A stretch of DNA of 64,000 bases from Ophiodon elongatus (GCA_016806645.1 JACSYO010001980.1:1240001-1304000); one strand, 5' to 3'; positions 28,301 through 41,500 are shown, counted from the first letter of the stretch. Program-made: numbers and translations. The notes: generated by a model not told the origin, from the letters alone.

Positions 28301-31300
28301 AAAACTGCAGTGGGTTCTGCAACTGATTCAGAATAAGTCAATGTAATTGGTCATCATCAACCATTGTAAAAAGTTGTGAATCATGTTATTGTTCTGTTGC
28401 ATGTTTGTTCTTTCATCTAATTGATCACCTTGTCCATGCAGTGCCATATCGCAGGGTGCAGGGTTAAGAAATGCACTAATTCAAAGTAACATAACAGTTT
28501 GACTTTGTATACAAAATGTAAATATTAACCCCTTTTCAGATAAATTAGCTGAGCTGGTTTAGCATTTTAGAATAGTTTCCTAAAGCTGTGTCACCCTCCC
28601 CTCATTTCACTGACTATGAATGCTATCGTCGTTTTCTATGCTGTATGTATCCTGCAGTGTTTCATCTGTACAAGTACTCACTTTTTAATATTTTCACTAT
28701 TTGATTTGACTTCACAAACAGACTCTGTCCGAAGCCGTAGTCAAAGTGGTTATCCCAACCGAAAGGTACACACACTCTTCTTACTACGACTGACCAGCTG
28801 TAATAACACAAGTGTCATACGACCCATTCAGATTCAGGCAGGAGGTTTCTGGTCCTAAGAGCTGTTAATGCATCTGACATAACGGACTTGGTAAACATCT
28901 GCAACGTAAGACTGAGGGTTCTTATTGTAGATGTCAAACGTCCTGATGGCCTCAGATTTACAGACAATGAATGCAGTTAGTGTTTCTTAGTATTTGCTCC
29001 TTCTAGTTTGCTCAAATACCTCAGATAATTAATGTTGTTCCTATCATCTTGTGAATATGTGTTCTTGTGAAAAGCAGTAGACTTTGTAAATGACTGTAAG
29101 AGCCATTGATTTATACCAACATCTTTGAGCCCTGGGTTTCCCATGGGTAGGCTGAGACACTGCAGACCGATACAGCTAGAAGGCAGATAGATTTAATATT
29201 AACCCAAGTCAGACGACGTGGATTCATGCTGGTGCCATAAATCAAACTAAGTACTGCTCCAGGTTAGGGTAGTGAGTAATTTGGAGGTCTAACTGCAGTG
29301 CTAGTTCTGACACAAAATCAGGTAACACTGCATGAACACACGCTGTACACTGATGCTCCAGTTCAGAGAGGAGTCAGGCCTGAAGCCCCAATACACACTA
29401 ACTTCTCTATATCACCCTGACGCTGACTTATCATGTGCTGAATGCTTTGTTCTAGTTATTATCTGGGGGAAAAAAAAAAAAAAAGAAAAAAAAATCACAT
29501 TTTTGAGACCATTGCATTATTTTTATGACATAAAAACTGGCCTGTAAATTCTCATGTGATTTTCTTTTTCTTTTCTTTTTTTTTCTTCTTTTTTTTTTCT
29601 TTTTTTTTTTTTGTTGGAACCCTTTCTACAATCAAGGTAAAATGGCTAAACTTTGGATTGGGGCTTTTTATATCTTAAAATCCAAGTCAGTGAGTAGATG
29701 CTGTGATTTTCTGCGATTTTTCTTTTACCCCTTCCATGGACACAGTGACCCGGGAACATTAAAGTACGCTGACGCACTGTCTGCACAGAGGACAGTGACC
29801 GTGCAGTTTTTCAAAATGGTGTGTCCCAGGGGCTGTCGCCTTTTTTATTACGGCCAATATTGTTTTTTTTTTGTTTTTTTTAAATTGCGACACTGTCGGC
29901 GGTCAACCGCATTCAATCTGACGGTCAGCCTGCAGTTTGCATGGGCCACTAGTTCAGCGGGAAGAGGTTTTAGAGATCTCGTGCTGTAACTGACCGACAG
30001 CGTGCGAACCCCGCTCTGATACGCTCTTCTTGTCCCACAGGAACCTATTATTCCTCATTCACAGGATGATAGAGTTTGTGGTGCGTGAAGGCCCCGTGTT
30101 TGAAGCCGTAATCATGAACAAGGAGAAAAGCAATCCAGATTACCGGTGAGCATTACTGCACCTGGCCGTGTGTTGGTCCCAGTGACCTTCGAAGGGGACA
30201 TGTTTGACCGGCTCATTCTTTATTGTTTCAGGTTCCTTTTTGACAACAAAAGCCAGGATCATGTGTACTATCGCTGGAAGCTGTTCTCCATCCTGCAGGT
30301 GTGTTTTTACTTGTGTCTTAAGACCTTCAGGATTTCACCTGGAAGAAGTAAAAGCTGTTCTCTACTTCACTTGTTGATCTCATTTCATGGGGAACCGCTG
30401 TCGGAGTCGTGCCCCAGTTCTTTCTAGCTTTTACTCCGTGAAAGTGAAGCTGTTGTTGACCTGGATGTGAGTTTCTGTTTACCTGGCCTTCCTCCTTCCC
30501 ACAGGGACAGGCCCCGACAGAGTGGAGGACAGCCGACTTTCGTATGTTCCGGGGCGGCTCCATGTGGAGACCCCCGATCATAAACAATTACTCTCAGAGA
30601 GATGAAGACCAGGCAGACGTGGAGGAGGATGTTCCCCCCGAGGAAGAGGTGAAGAAAGGGCAGCTCAGAGCCGAGTAAGTGTGTCCAGCAGTCACAGTGC
30701 CATTTGTTTAATGCGTGTCACTTTAGTTGAACGACATGTAAACCCGTGTTCTTCTGTGCCATGCAGACACAAGCAGAGGCTGGAGACGTTGCTCAAAGAG
30801 CTCACGCCAAGCAGGGAAGATGTCGCCAGTGCCATGCTGTTCTGTCTCGAGCGAGCAGATGCAGCAGAGGAAGTAGTGGGCCACATCACGGAGTCTTTCT
30901 CCCTGCTTCAGACGCCCCTTCAGAAGAAGGTCAGTCTGTCTATGAACAAAGTTGCACAGGATGTCTTGTGTAAATTCTAGGTGATTTTTATTCACCATTT
31001 CGTTTTGTCCTCTTTCCCACAGATTGCTAGATTGTATCTCGTGTCGGATATCTTGCACAATTCATGTGCCAAAGTAGCCGGTGCATCATATTATCGTAAA
31101 TAGTAAGATACTTTCCCTCGGATTAGCTTTAACACTTTTTTTTTTTTTTATTTCTTCTCCATGTGACGGTCTTAAATTTTTTTTTTTTTGGCTCTTGTCT
31201 TTTCAGTTTTGAAACAAAGCTAACACAGATATTTGGAGACCTTAATGCGGCGCATAAAAACATACAAGCCAGGCTGCAGGCAGAACAGTTTAAGGTAACC

Positions 31301-32558
31301 ATGTGTTTCATTTGCTTCACGCAAGGACATTCACCATGATGAACAACAAAAGGAAAGCATTTGTATTCCCTGTCTTCACAGCAAAAGGTCACAACTTGTT
31401 TTAGAGCCTGGGAAGACTGGGCCATATACCCGGAGCCTTATTTAATCCACCTTCAAAACATCTTTCTGGGCTTTGCCAAAGCAGTGGAGGAATTGAAAGA
31501 GACAGCAGAGGTGAGTTGGATTAAAAAAAAATAAAACATATGTGCATTTTCAAACCTATTTGCTCACGGACAGTACAAACGTGTGTGCACTTGTCTGTCT
31601 CCTTGCAGGAAGTATCCTCCTTTATCGACGGTGCGCCGATGGAAAAGGCCCCTCGAGATGGGCTACCTTTGCACAGAGCTCCTGTGGATGACCTCGACGG
31701 CTGCCCCTTAGGCTGGGACCCTTTGGACGGAGTCCCTGTGGATGACATCGACGGTGTTCCCTTAGCAGTTGCCATTGATGACATTGATGGAATGCCCCGT
31801 GAGTCCACACGCATAATGCACATCTTTCAACCAGAAGTCCACCGTTTCCGGTCCTTGTTGTCAATTATTGGCCCAACTCAAGTTCCATGAGTCAATACAC
31901 GATCAATACACCCTCTCATGGGTGGTTGTCGGTAGCCCGAGTGTGCACTCGGATCTCCATGAGAACAGGGCATGCAAGGACAGAAATAATTAATAAAGCA
32001 TCTACTATACTTGTCCTCACTGTCTCTTTTTTTTTTTTTCCCCTCAGTGGAGGAGAGCAACGTTCCTCTCTCCAGAGTGCCTTTGTCTAAGTGGGAGAAG
32101 ACGGCTGATACTGGGACATTTTCTCAAGGTAACGCTGGGAAAAGATACACTCGTACATCGTGTCAATCTTTCCCCTCCTGCTCATCTTTCTCCTTTCTCT
32201 CTCAGCCAAGACTGAGTCGAAGTGGGACATGGTGGTGGAGCCAAACGGGGAAGATGAAGTGAATGTAAGGTGAGGCCTCTGTGTGGTTGGTATCGGTGCA
32301 TCATGTGTCGACATTTGCGAGAAGCACCGACTCGGTACGTAAACTGTCAAATGGTATGGAAATGTATTGTTCTTCTCTCCCTCCTGGTGACAGTGTCAAC
32401 TCACAGGATGGAGATGAAGACTCACAGAGTGACAGTAGTGATGACTCCGGAAGATTGTCCAAGTATGAGAGTGCAGACTTCCAGAGCTCCCTCAAAAGTT
32501 TTCAGATGTCTGAGAGCAAAAGGAAACGGCTGAGAGAGCTGGAGGCAAGTCCATATTT

Positions 32559-32642
<84 letters not shown>

Positions 32643-34289
32643 GTTTGCTTTCATAGAAACAATGTGGTTGTCGTCCTGCAGTATTTGCTGTGATTCAACC
32701 CATCACACTTCATGCCACTTCAATAACCTGTTTAAATCAGAAATATACAGAATTGAATTTAGGAAGGACAATGCTCTTTAAATGTAGTTTTTCTTGTGAG
32801 TTTTATTTGGCATCACTTGTTGAATATAAACAGCTGGAAGCATAGCTCCTATTAGCTTATTCTGATTCCCTTCCACCAATTTACATTTGACTCCATAGTG
32901 AGCTGCCTCCCAACGGTAGCAGTCTGAAAATATGTCAAATGATAGTTAAGATAAATATGCAGAACTGATTAGATGTGTCTTGACACAGGTAAAGGTCATG
33001 AAGACCCAAGACGAGCTGGAATCCGGCAAGAGGCCGAGGAAGTCTGGAATGAGCATACAACAACAAGTGGAGCACTACAGGAACAAACTGCTACAGAAGG
33101 TGGGCTACTGGATACTTGTTTGATTTTACCCTCAGAAAATAGGTGTCCTGAATTATTAAGGCAGTTAATTTATGCACAGTTATCATATACACTTTTTATT
33201 CTGCCGTCAGGGGTCTCTAAAGGAAAAAATGCAACCATCACTTATATGTAATAGAAATATTTCTTTAATCAAGAACAGTGTGGGGCAAAATGTACAGAAC
33301 ATTAAAATTAGACTATGAAATTAGTCAATTGGCACAGTAAAAAACAGTGTTACTGATGCAAAGCACTCAAAAATCCGACACAGGCAAAGTGTAGCTGCAG
33401 AGCCAGAGGGCGAGCAGATTTAGTACAATGTGCGCCATCTACAGGAAAGGGAAGTCTAGCTGAAGTTGCTGTTTGGCTTGTTTTACTCCAGCGTAGTCTC
33501 TGTTGAAAAATTTAAGAACGGTTTACTCTGCTCCAAATATTCTGTGCATTATGCTGCATATATTTTTGGCCACACAGAGGAAACCGCTTCTATAAATAAA
33601 AAAAAAAAGAAAACTTGAACTTTCTCTGCCTGTAGGTGTCAGTGTTGATATGTACTGGTACGCATCTGCAGGTCTGTAATAATTATGTTAATAGGTGGAA
33701 TAGTTAAGCACTGGTATGACATTGACACATTGTGAACCGACAGGCTGTTATGCTCAAATGAGTGGGTTGGTGAGTTACAAGCAGGTTCCATGTCGTGTTT
33801 TGAGTCTCAACAGGTAAAGACACAGAAGCCTATATCTGACTTCATTGGGATTTATTTTTCTTTTTTTTCTTCTTTTTTTTACTCTGTCTGCTATAGGAGT
33901 TTGAAAAAGATGAAGAAAAGAACGAGAAAAAGTCTAAAGACAAGTCAAAGGATGACCGAAGGGACAAAGACAGGGACAAAGACAGGAGCAAAAGAAGCGA
34001 AGACGGGTCCAGACGACGAGGATGGAGTCGAGATCCCGATGACCAGACCCGGAAATCGAGGAGCATCTCCCCGTCAAAGCAAGTGCAATGAGATGTTTTT
34101 TTTGTAGCGTTTCCATTCTACTCGTCCGGATTCTTTTTCTCAAAGTTAATCTGTCGTGTGTTCAACAGGACACGGTCTCCCAAATGGTCCAAGCGTTCCC
34201 GATCGCCATCTCCAGACCGGAGGACAAGGAAGTCCAGGTCACGGTCGCCACATCGCTCCCACAAGAAGGCGAAGAAGAGCAAACATTGA
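25383..34289 (+). CDS. u2surp: U2 snRNP-associated SURP-domain protein (SR140-like)
   Basis: Twenty-three coding exons, 2649 nt, 882 aa: 25383-25460, 25626-25737, 26728-26837, 26972-27039, 27147-27250, 27340-27404, 27488-27653, 27783-27982, 28722-28765, 30041-30145, 30232-30298, 30505-30674, 30767-30929, 31023-31102, 31207-31294, 31382-31510, 31609-31798, 32048-32128, 32206-32269, 32394-32544, 32989-33099, 33897-34078 and 34169-34289. Domains in order: charged N-terminus (KKEQEGLKKK); RRM at about 168-250 (NLYISCI and RAFVAFM as RNP2 and RNP1); SURP at about 315-372 (IHRMIEFVVREGPVFEAVI); CID at about 430-583 (KIARLYLVSDILHNS, CFRAWEDWAIYPEPYL); acidic DDLDG/DDIDG repeats at about 600-645; cwf21-like helix (VKVMKTQDELESGKRP) at about 746-765; and an Arg/Ser-rich tail ending RSHKKAKKSKH. 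The family acts in the nucleus with the U2 snRNP in pre-mRNA splicing. The protein is shorter than human U2SURP (about 1029 aa), mostly at the N-terminus and RS tail. Two introns use GC donors. It may be a paralogue rather than the direct orthologue of human U2SURP. Confidence 0.93.
26134..26635. mobile_element. Non-autonomous DNA element (hAT-like ends) in u2surp intron
   Basis: The right end GGTGGTCTTGACTACAACAC and the left end TTTTGTAGTGCTCGAG plus TTGGTCTTGGTCTC are partial inverted counterparts, with CAG/CTG termini typical of hAT-type elements. The interior has several GGTCTCG repeats and no transposase. The TIRs are diverged, so it is an old copy. Confidence 0.55.
32559..32636 (+). 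repeat. (TA)n microsatellite in u2surp intron
   Basis: About 38 TA units beginning 14 nt downstream of the GC-type donor at 32545. Confidence 0.95.
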
Positions 34290-34533
34290 CTCTCAACTTT
34301 GACCCCTGCCTCCCCCCACCCCCCCCATTAGCCTGCTGGTGTCCCGTAGGTTACTCACTGCTCATAAAACAGACTCGTCTGTTCTCTTGGTCCCAACTCA
34401 CACTATCCATGCAAGATTCAGCACTCTTTTTGTATGATGAAGTTTGAACACTGTAACTAATTATATATATTTTTGTTTTTATGTTTGTTTTTAAAATGAT
34501 AACCAGAAATGTTGCGGCGAAGTTCTGAAACTA

Positions 34534-34539
34534 AATAAA
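34534..34539 (+). terminator. u2surp poly(A) signal AATAAA
   Basis: AATAAA lies 245 nt after the u2surp stop codon and is followed about 20 nt later by a (GT)n run at 34560-34578, an ideal GU-rich downstream element. Confidence 0.75.
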
Positions 34540-34685
34540 TCACGGTTGGTGATGAATGCGTGTGTGTGTGTGTGTGTGGAGAACATGTTTGGTAGGGCCA
34601 GGTATCGAAACAGTTTCACTCTACTAAATTGTTTTGTTTAAAAAAAAAAGTTGTTCAACAAACATTCTTCTAGTTTGTTTGGACT

Positions 34686-34691
34686 TTTATT
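34686..34691 (-). terminator. wdr44 poly(A) signal AATAAA (minus strand)
   Basis: TTTATT on the plus strand reads AATAAA on the minus strand, about 810 nt after the wdr44 stop codon, with T-rich DNA following it on the minus strand. It faces the u2surp signal, leaving almost no spacer between the two convergent transcripts. Upstream alternative signals in the 3' UTR are possible. Confidence 0.6.
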
Positions 34692-35502
34692 GAGGAAATT
34701 AATAGAGCACTTGGTTCGGTTTACAAAAGCGGCAAGTATGCAATGTTACACACTGAATCTACAGTACTATTTTTATAATGAAATGTGCTTTCATTGAACA
34801 AAACATTTTTATCAAAAGTACTTATGAGCCAGTATTGTTTCTGGAAAAATTGTAAGATACCCAGCCCTAATTAGTAACCATTAGTAACCGCATTCAGATG
34901 TCCTGTACCGTAGATTTGCGGTCATCTGCTAAAATGTTTGATATATTTTAGAGGAAGGCTTAAGGAGTTGAATTTAGAAAAAGCAATCTAGATTTCATAG
35001 GCACAAATCATTTCAAACCACCTTGCTTTCAAGAAAATGGTTACATCTCTTTACATAAGACACATTCAACTTTGAGACTGACATGAGGACAGTGCCTTGC
35101 ACTTAATTTATCTGAAATGTGAAAGCAAAAGAAATTAGTAAGGTGCCCATTCTACTACAAATAGCCTTGAAGCTATACTCAATCCTGAGCACACAGCTGT
35201 AAATTAACACATACCTGAAAAGACCACACACACTTGGCATTTCTGGCTCTTTTTTTTTTTTTTTTCTTAATGCCAAACCATTCACAGTTGCTTGGTATTA
35301 AAGATAAAAAAAATTGAAATGTGACAGGGAATCACACCTCGTCTGTATTGTACAGTCAATTTCTTCCATGTTAGGGTCCCTGTTCTCCCGAAGAAGCTAC
35401 AGAAGGCTCTTTGTCTCAGAGCAATAACCATTAGGTAGTCGGGTGACGGGCTGTCCTTCATCTTTAGGACTGAGTGTGGGGAGCTGACCGCCTCAGAAGT
35501 GC
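34692..35502 (-). other. wdr44 3' UTR
   Basis: Non-coding DNA between the wdr44 stop codon and the proposed poly(A) signal. It includes a T-tract at about 35250-35266 and no conserved ORF. Confidence 0.5.
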
Positions 35503-38500
35503 TCAATACTTTTTTACATTGATGAAAACCTTGATGGCTCCAGTGAAGTCAGCGGAGAGTAGAACCTCCGTGTGATCCGTCTTCAGGGCTCCTGCAAACG
35601 ACAACACTCATTTTATAGCAGTGTAATGGCAGCCGCCGTGTCGTGAAAGCTGTCCACGCGTCACTTCAAAAATGTACCTGAGGGTATCGTTTCAGAGTCT
35701 GTGGAGTCCAGGCTCTTGCACTCTGCTTCTGGTTTGTCTGCTCCAGCTTCTGGTGGAACAATAAGGCCTGGGTGCGGTGCAAAAATTGCTGAGGTGACGA
35801 CTGCATTGTGTGCTGAAAGATAAGTGAGGCTTTAGTATCGCTCCAATCAACGGGAACAAATACATCAGGACAAGTGGTTGCGTTGCGATGACGTTTGTCA
35901 TTTCACGACGGAGCACGATTACCTTTAATTCCTTCCCAGAAGTCATTGCGGTCCCGTCGTACGGAAGTGAATTTGCTGAGGTCGTGGTACGTGCTCCAGA
36001 TGTACACGTACTTATCCTCCGAGCCGCTGACTATGAAGGAGTAGTCGTGGCTGGAGGGAGATGATCCCAGGGTAAGTCGAGGTGCAACAGAAAAACAAGA
36101 CTTTAGTGACTCAGTGGTTTCTGCTGCTAGCCAAAGCCCCGTGACGGAGAGCCGTCCTCACCTGAAGCTCGCCTTGATCTGGCTGCTGCTGTTGACGTAA
36201 CCTTTGTATTTCATGGACAAAGACAAGTCCCTCAGGTCATAAAGGCGAATGCGGGAATCGTTTGAGGTCACCAAAATCTATCAAACGGGATTGGGGAGGA
36301 ACCGTTGTCATTTTTACGAGTCTGACGGACACGCCCCGTTATGTATAGTGACATCAAACATGCTGCGGATGCATTGGTGGCGGAGATCGGACGTTACCTT
36401 GTTCTCTCCGGGTAGAGGTTCGATGCCGGTGATTTTTCGGCCAACTTTGTTCCTGCCTCTGGTGGACCTCACGTGAATTTGAGTGTGGTATTTCAGACGC
36501 TAAGGGAAGGGCAAACCGGAAAAATGCATTTAATCCGGAAACAAATGCCGTCATGACAACAAAAAAAATGATACTACTGAAACCGTGTCCAAAGGGTACG
36601 GCCGCTGGGTACCTCCGTGTCATAGAAGATGCATCGGCCGTCGTAGGTGCCGATGACGGCATACTTCCCATTTTGGCAGAAGTTCGCTGCCGTGATGAGG
36701 CGCGTCTGGCCGTCCACCTCGTTCCACAACGCCACCTTCTTGTCAGGAATGTTCCAGAGACGTAGCTTTCCATCCAGAGAGCCACTTAAAAAGTATCGGT
36801 CATCCTGGGGGAACAAGAGGCACGCGTTACTTATGAATACAAAACAAAATGAAGAGGCGCGCGATTTGTGGTGAGAGACGTCACGCAAGGTCACTCAACT
36901 TACTCTGGGATGGAAAGCAATGGCTGTGACAAAATCAATGTGCTGGAAGCAGCAGAGACACTCCCTCCTGGATATGTGCCACAATCGGACCGTTTTATCC
37001 ATGGAGGAGGAGAGCAGGAAGAAGTTCTGGATTGACACAAAAATGAAGAAAAAAAAAAAAAAAAAAAAAGTAAGAGGAGAGATAAAAACCAGTACTGAGA
37101 GTGTCTGACGAGTGTGGAGAGGAGAGATTAAAAGGATAGGAGAGTTGGCAGTAAGACGTCACCTTTGACCAGGACAAGTCCAATAGATCAGCCGTGTGGC
37201 CTTTATACTTGCAGAAGGGGATTGGACGGAAAGGGGCATTCCTATCTTCTGTGTCTGGGTCCTCTGGAGCACAACTTGCCTGTGGCGAGAGTACAATCTG
37301 TTAGGAGTCTCAAGACTGTGACATATACAGCATTGCAATATTCAAACTATTACTAAAATAGCTTAAAAGAAATATACAGTTCTTATAATATTGTCTGGAA
37401 ACGCCACACAACCCACAAATCAAAAAAAAAAAAAAGGTCAATGTCACTCACCCCGTGATCGTCAGATTTAGAGGAGCATAAACTTTCCTGAGAAGGAGAC
37501 GGTGAAACCCGACCTGGACAAGCCCAAAACAAAATCAGAATCTTACTGCAGGCGAAGCTGAGCATCTAAATTGAAATGATCAATCATCATCATCATCATC
37601 ATCATTCAACAACAACAAGTCTGAGACGCTGATGAGGTTACCTTCAGTGTTGTACTTTAATCTCATGTTATTGAAATAGTCAAAGGCCGTCTTCAGGACC
37701 CAGATGCGAACCACGTTGTCTTGGCCTGCGGTCGCCAGCAGCCTCCCGCAGTGAGAGAACTTCATGGTCCAAACGGCCCCCTGGGGGAAAACACAAGAGG
37801 CGCTGTGAAGCCGAGCATTCGTTGGCGCGGCGTCTTCTTCTGAAAACATTAACAACAAAAAGCATTGAATACATTTAAAAAAAGAAAAAAAAAAAGAAAA
37901 GAAAACGTGGCTCCTCTTACCATGTGCTCTCCGCTCAGGTCCTGCACAACTTTAATCTGATCAAAGTCAAAGGGACCCTTGAAGCTGTGCGCTGCCTTGA
38001 ACTTGGCCGGCCTGGTGTACGGCATGCCCTCATCGTCACTTGATGACGGATCGTCCTGATCTGTATGGAACACTGAGCCCGCCCCCCAAACAAGACGCAC
38101 AACTCAGGTTAGCCAACTCGGGTTAGCCAACTCGGGTTAGCCAACTCGGGTTAGCCAACTCGGGTTAGCCAACTCAGGTTAGCCAACTCAGGTTAGCCAA
38201 CTCAGGTTAGCCAACCCGGGCGCTGGCATTAGCGAACCCCTTTTTAAATGAACGTACACCACGTCGCTTGCAGCATTCCTGTCTGAGAAATGGAACAAAT
38301 GTTCTGTACAAGCAGATTCCCATTTTCATTACTGTAGAGAGCGTGTTCCAGATCTAATAGTTTCCCCCTGAGGAATATGGCTATGTAAAATCTTGTTGGA
38401 AAACAGTGTGATGAATACCCACACGGTGACTACGTGTAGATACACAGAGGTCACCACGCACAGGGAAATAAGTCCTCTGCATTACAAGTGTAACAACGTG

Positions 38501-41500
38501 TTTGTTGATTGTTATTGAATTGTGCGTTTGACGATTCAGCCGTGCGTTTATTATTTGATTTGACTGCCGCCACTTATGGTTATGACAGTGGGAAGGGAAT
38601 TAAGCTACATCGTGTAGTAGTTGTCCAAAAAACACAATGCATTTTAAAATGGCATTTAAAAGCAGTATATTAACAATTTAGGCAATTTCCCCCCCAAAAA
38701 AAACATGTTTTCATTTGAAGTGTTATCCCGAAATCTAACCAACTGGACAAAGGCGTCGAATACTTGCGTTCTTTTACCTTCATCGCGCACACTTTTCACT
38801 TTGTTGACGGCCTTCTCCCCGTACTCCTCAGCGAGATGCTTGGCCTTCTTAACGGACTTGCCCAGGAACTTTTTAAACTGTGTTCTGGTCAGAAATAAGG
38901 GACAGCAAAATGCGCGATATTATATATATATATATTCGATCATGTGGCGAGAAGGGGAAGAAAAATAAACCCCGGCAACGTGGAATGTCCTTACGTTTTC
39001 TGTTTTAGTTTTCCTCCATCTGTGTCAGCCAGTGGCGCCTGAGCCTTGTCATCGTCATCCGACTGTGCTGCATCATTCCTGAGAGGAACAAATGTAACGG
39101 ATCTACTTCCTCTAGAAAATGTAACATTTGTTTTAACATGATTAGGCTTTAAAAGCTTTTTCGGGTGGGAAAATGTTACATGCGAATGTACTGTGTTAAA
39201 GGAAGAAAAGAAAACCCACTGCTAGAAAAACACGTATTTACTGGAAGCGTTTTTGATAATGATAAGTGTCTGGATTCAGTGTATTCTTTCACTTTTTGTT
39301 TGTACGTATGTTGCAATACTGGACAAAGCACCACCTATTCTTTAAAACACACTGGGTTATTAACATTTTTTTTTAATGTATTTAGAAAGACATATTATAC
39401 TGGCTACCTGCACCATTTAAATGTAACAATACTACAGCTAATACAGACAAATCATTTTCTACTCACGTAATGTACTCCTTGGTCCTCCTCATGATGTGCA
39501 GAGTGAGCGGGTTGATCCCCGCAGGAAGTTTCTCTTCTGCCTGGATTAAAGGGATCTCTTCCCCAGTGTCCAAATTCTTGATCATCACACTGGCCAGAAT
39601 TTCCTGTTTTAAGAGAACACACAAGTTCACATTTTGTGCATGAAACGGTTGGTGGACGGAATGTGCAAGAGCTTGGGTCACGGCTTGGACTCGAGCGGAA
39701 TAAAAAAGGCAACACGAACAAAACACAGAGGGACTCTTACTTCGTCGGTCAGTTCTCGACCAGAGTTGGAGCGCGGACGCTGTGGGCCTGGAGTTTGTCC
39801 TCCATTCTCAGATGAGGCCTCTTCATCCTCATTTTCCTACAAAAAGCAAAGCACGCATTGGTGCATATCGATGCGAAAACTCAAGACACCACATGTTGCT
39901 CCATTTTTGAGCATGAAGAGGTCAGGCCCACGGCCTCGCTGACCTGCGCCGTCACTACTTTGTCCCCGCTGGTAGCGCTGGCCAGATCCAAGGAATGCTG
40001 CAGCTCTTTGGTTAGACTCCTCACCGTGCTGCTCGGAGACACCAGGCCTGAGGGCTCCAGAGCATCGCCGCTGACTGCAGACAATCGGACAACACGACAC
40101 AACACGTCATCTGAAAAACTAGTCAGCTGTTCTATTTGCGTGATGTACAAGAATGCGGCGGTTTGACACTGCAGAACTAAAATAGGACCGTAATAGACTT
40201 TCTGGTGTGAGATCGGTGTTGTGTTTTTTTTTTCAACCTTAGCCACACATGCTGTTGCTCTAAAAGGCTGGACTTTACAGCAATGGCAAACACTTTAAAG
40301 AAAGTAACTAATCTAGTGATGTCTTAAAAAGGTTGAATTCAACATTTTGGATTTGGAACGGTTTTTTTTTTTCTCTACCTTCCAGTCCACTTGGCCTCAG
40401 ACACTCCTGAGACTTCTTGGAAGGCAGACTCTGCCAAGACGGCGGAGGCGGTCTTGGTGGAGGACCTCCGCTGGGAGGGGGTGGGCGTGAGGGAGGAGGC
40501 TTCTTGGTGCTTGCTACAATGTCTGGTTCCACTGTTAATTGCCGTGGGGGTTTCGTAGGCCCAGAGGAGTCCGAGTCAGCCTGCCTGTCTGTGAACGGGA
40601 CCTGGTCTAAGATATCTGCAGGTCTCTGCTCCTGCTCCCCTTCTGCAACTACGACAGCCCTATGCAGCTGACTGAGTCCTACGGTGCTGGTGATGTCCGG
40701 GGGCTGAACACCTTCTTGTGACCCGACTGATGGCCCCGGGAGATCTGTGGGTTCAAGGCCAGGAAAAGAGTACGCTTCGTTGCTCGTTGCTGCACTTTCC
40801 TGTTGTTCCTCTGGCCTCTCGACAAGTTGAGGTTCGACGGCTGGCGCCGCTACCTCCACTCCCTGAGCGTTACTCTCTTCCCGTGGCTCCGGTTCGGCTC
40901 TTGCATCCACTTGTAGCTGATCTAACAGCTGAGCCACCTCGCCGACATCTCCTCCGCTTCCCTTTTGACTCTCCTCAATGATGCTGTCAATGATCTACGA
41001 GGAAGAGAAAATGAACAGTTCATTTAACAACCCGGCAGCTATGATGCAAGTTCCCATATCCAGCTCAACTACAGCGGCAATATGTTGCTGGCTGTACGTC
41101 TACCTTTTCTTTATTTCTTGAATTAATAGTTAACACAAAACAAAAACTATCCACATAAAAAACCTGGAAGGAACAACAAAGGACGCACTGCAGGCTATGC
41201 CATTTATAAAGCATTGCATCAGAGATATCTGTGAGAACCACACTCACCTTTTTTTTTTTTAAACACTTTTCAAATATGAAATAAAAGAATATGACAATGT
41301 GCTGAAACTCCATTTTTTTTTTTTTTTTTTTTTTAAAACAAAAGCTCTTTTCTTTTTATCACAGTCATCTCGTGCAGGATACTGTGCAACAAAGAGAAGC
41401 ACCTACCAGTAGGGAATCATCTTGCTGAGTCTCAGATGCAGCCACTCCGCAGCGAACATCTTGTGCAGCGTTTACTGATCTCTTCGGAAACTGTCCAGGA

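Noticed and set aside
34088..34447. Alternative C-terminal frame of u2surp (DTVSQMVQAFPIAI)
   Set aside because: It arises if exon 23 uses a GT inside GCAAGTGCAA instead of the GC donor. The GC-donor frame gives the conserved RS tail ending RSHKKAKKSKH, so the other frame is out of phase.
38101..38218. CRISPR-like array
   Set aside because: The units are contiguous 14-mers with no spacers, in an intron of a vertebrate gene; it is a minisatellite.
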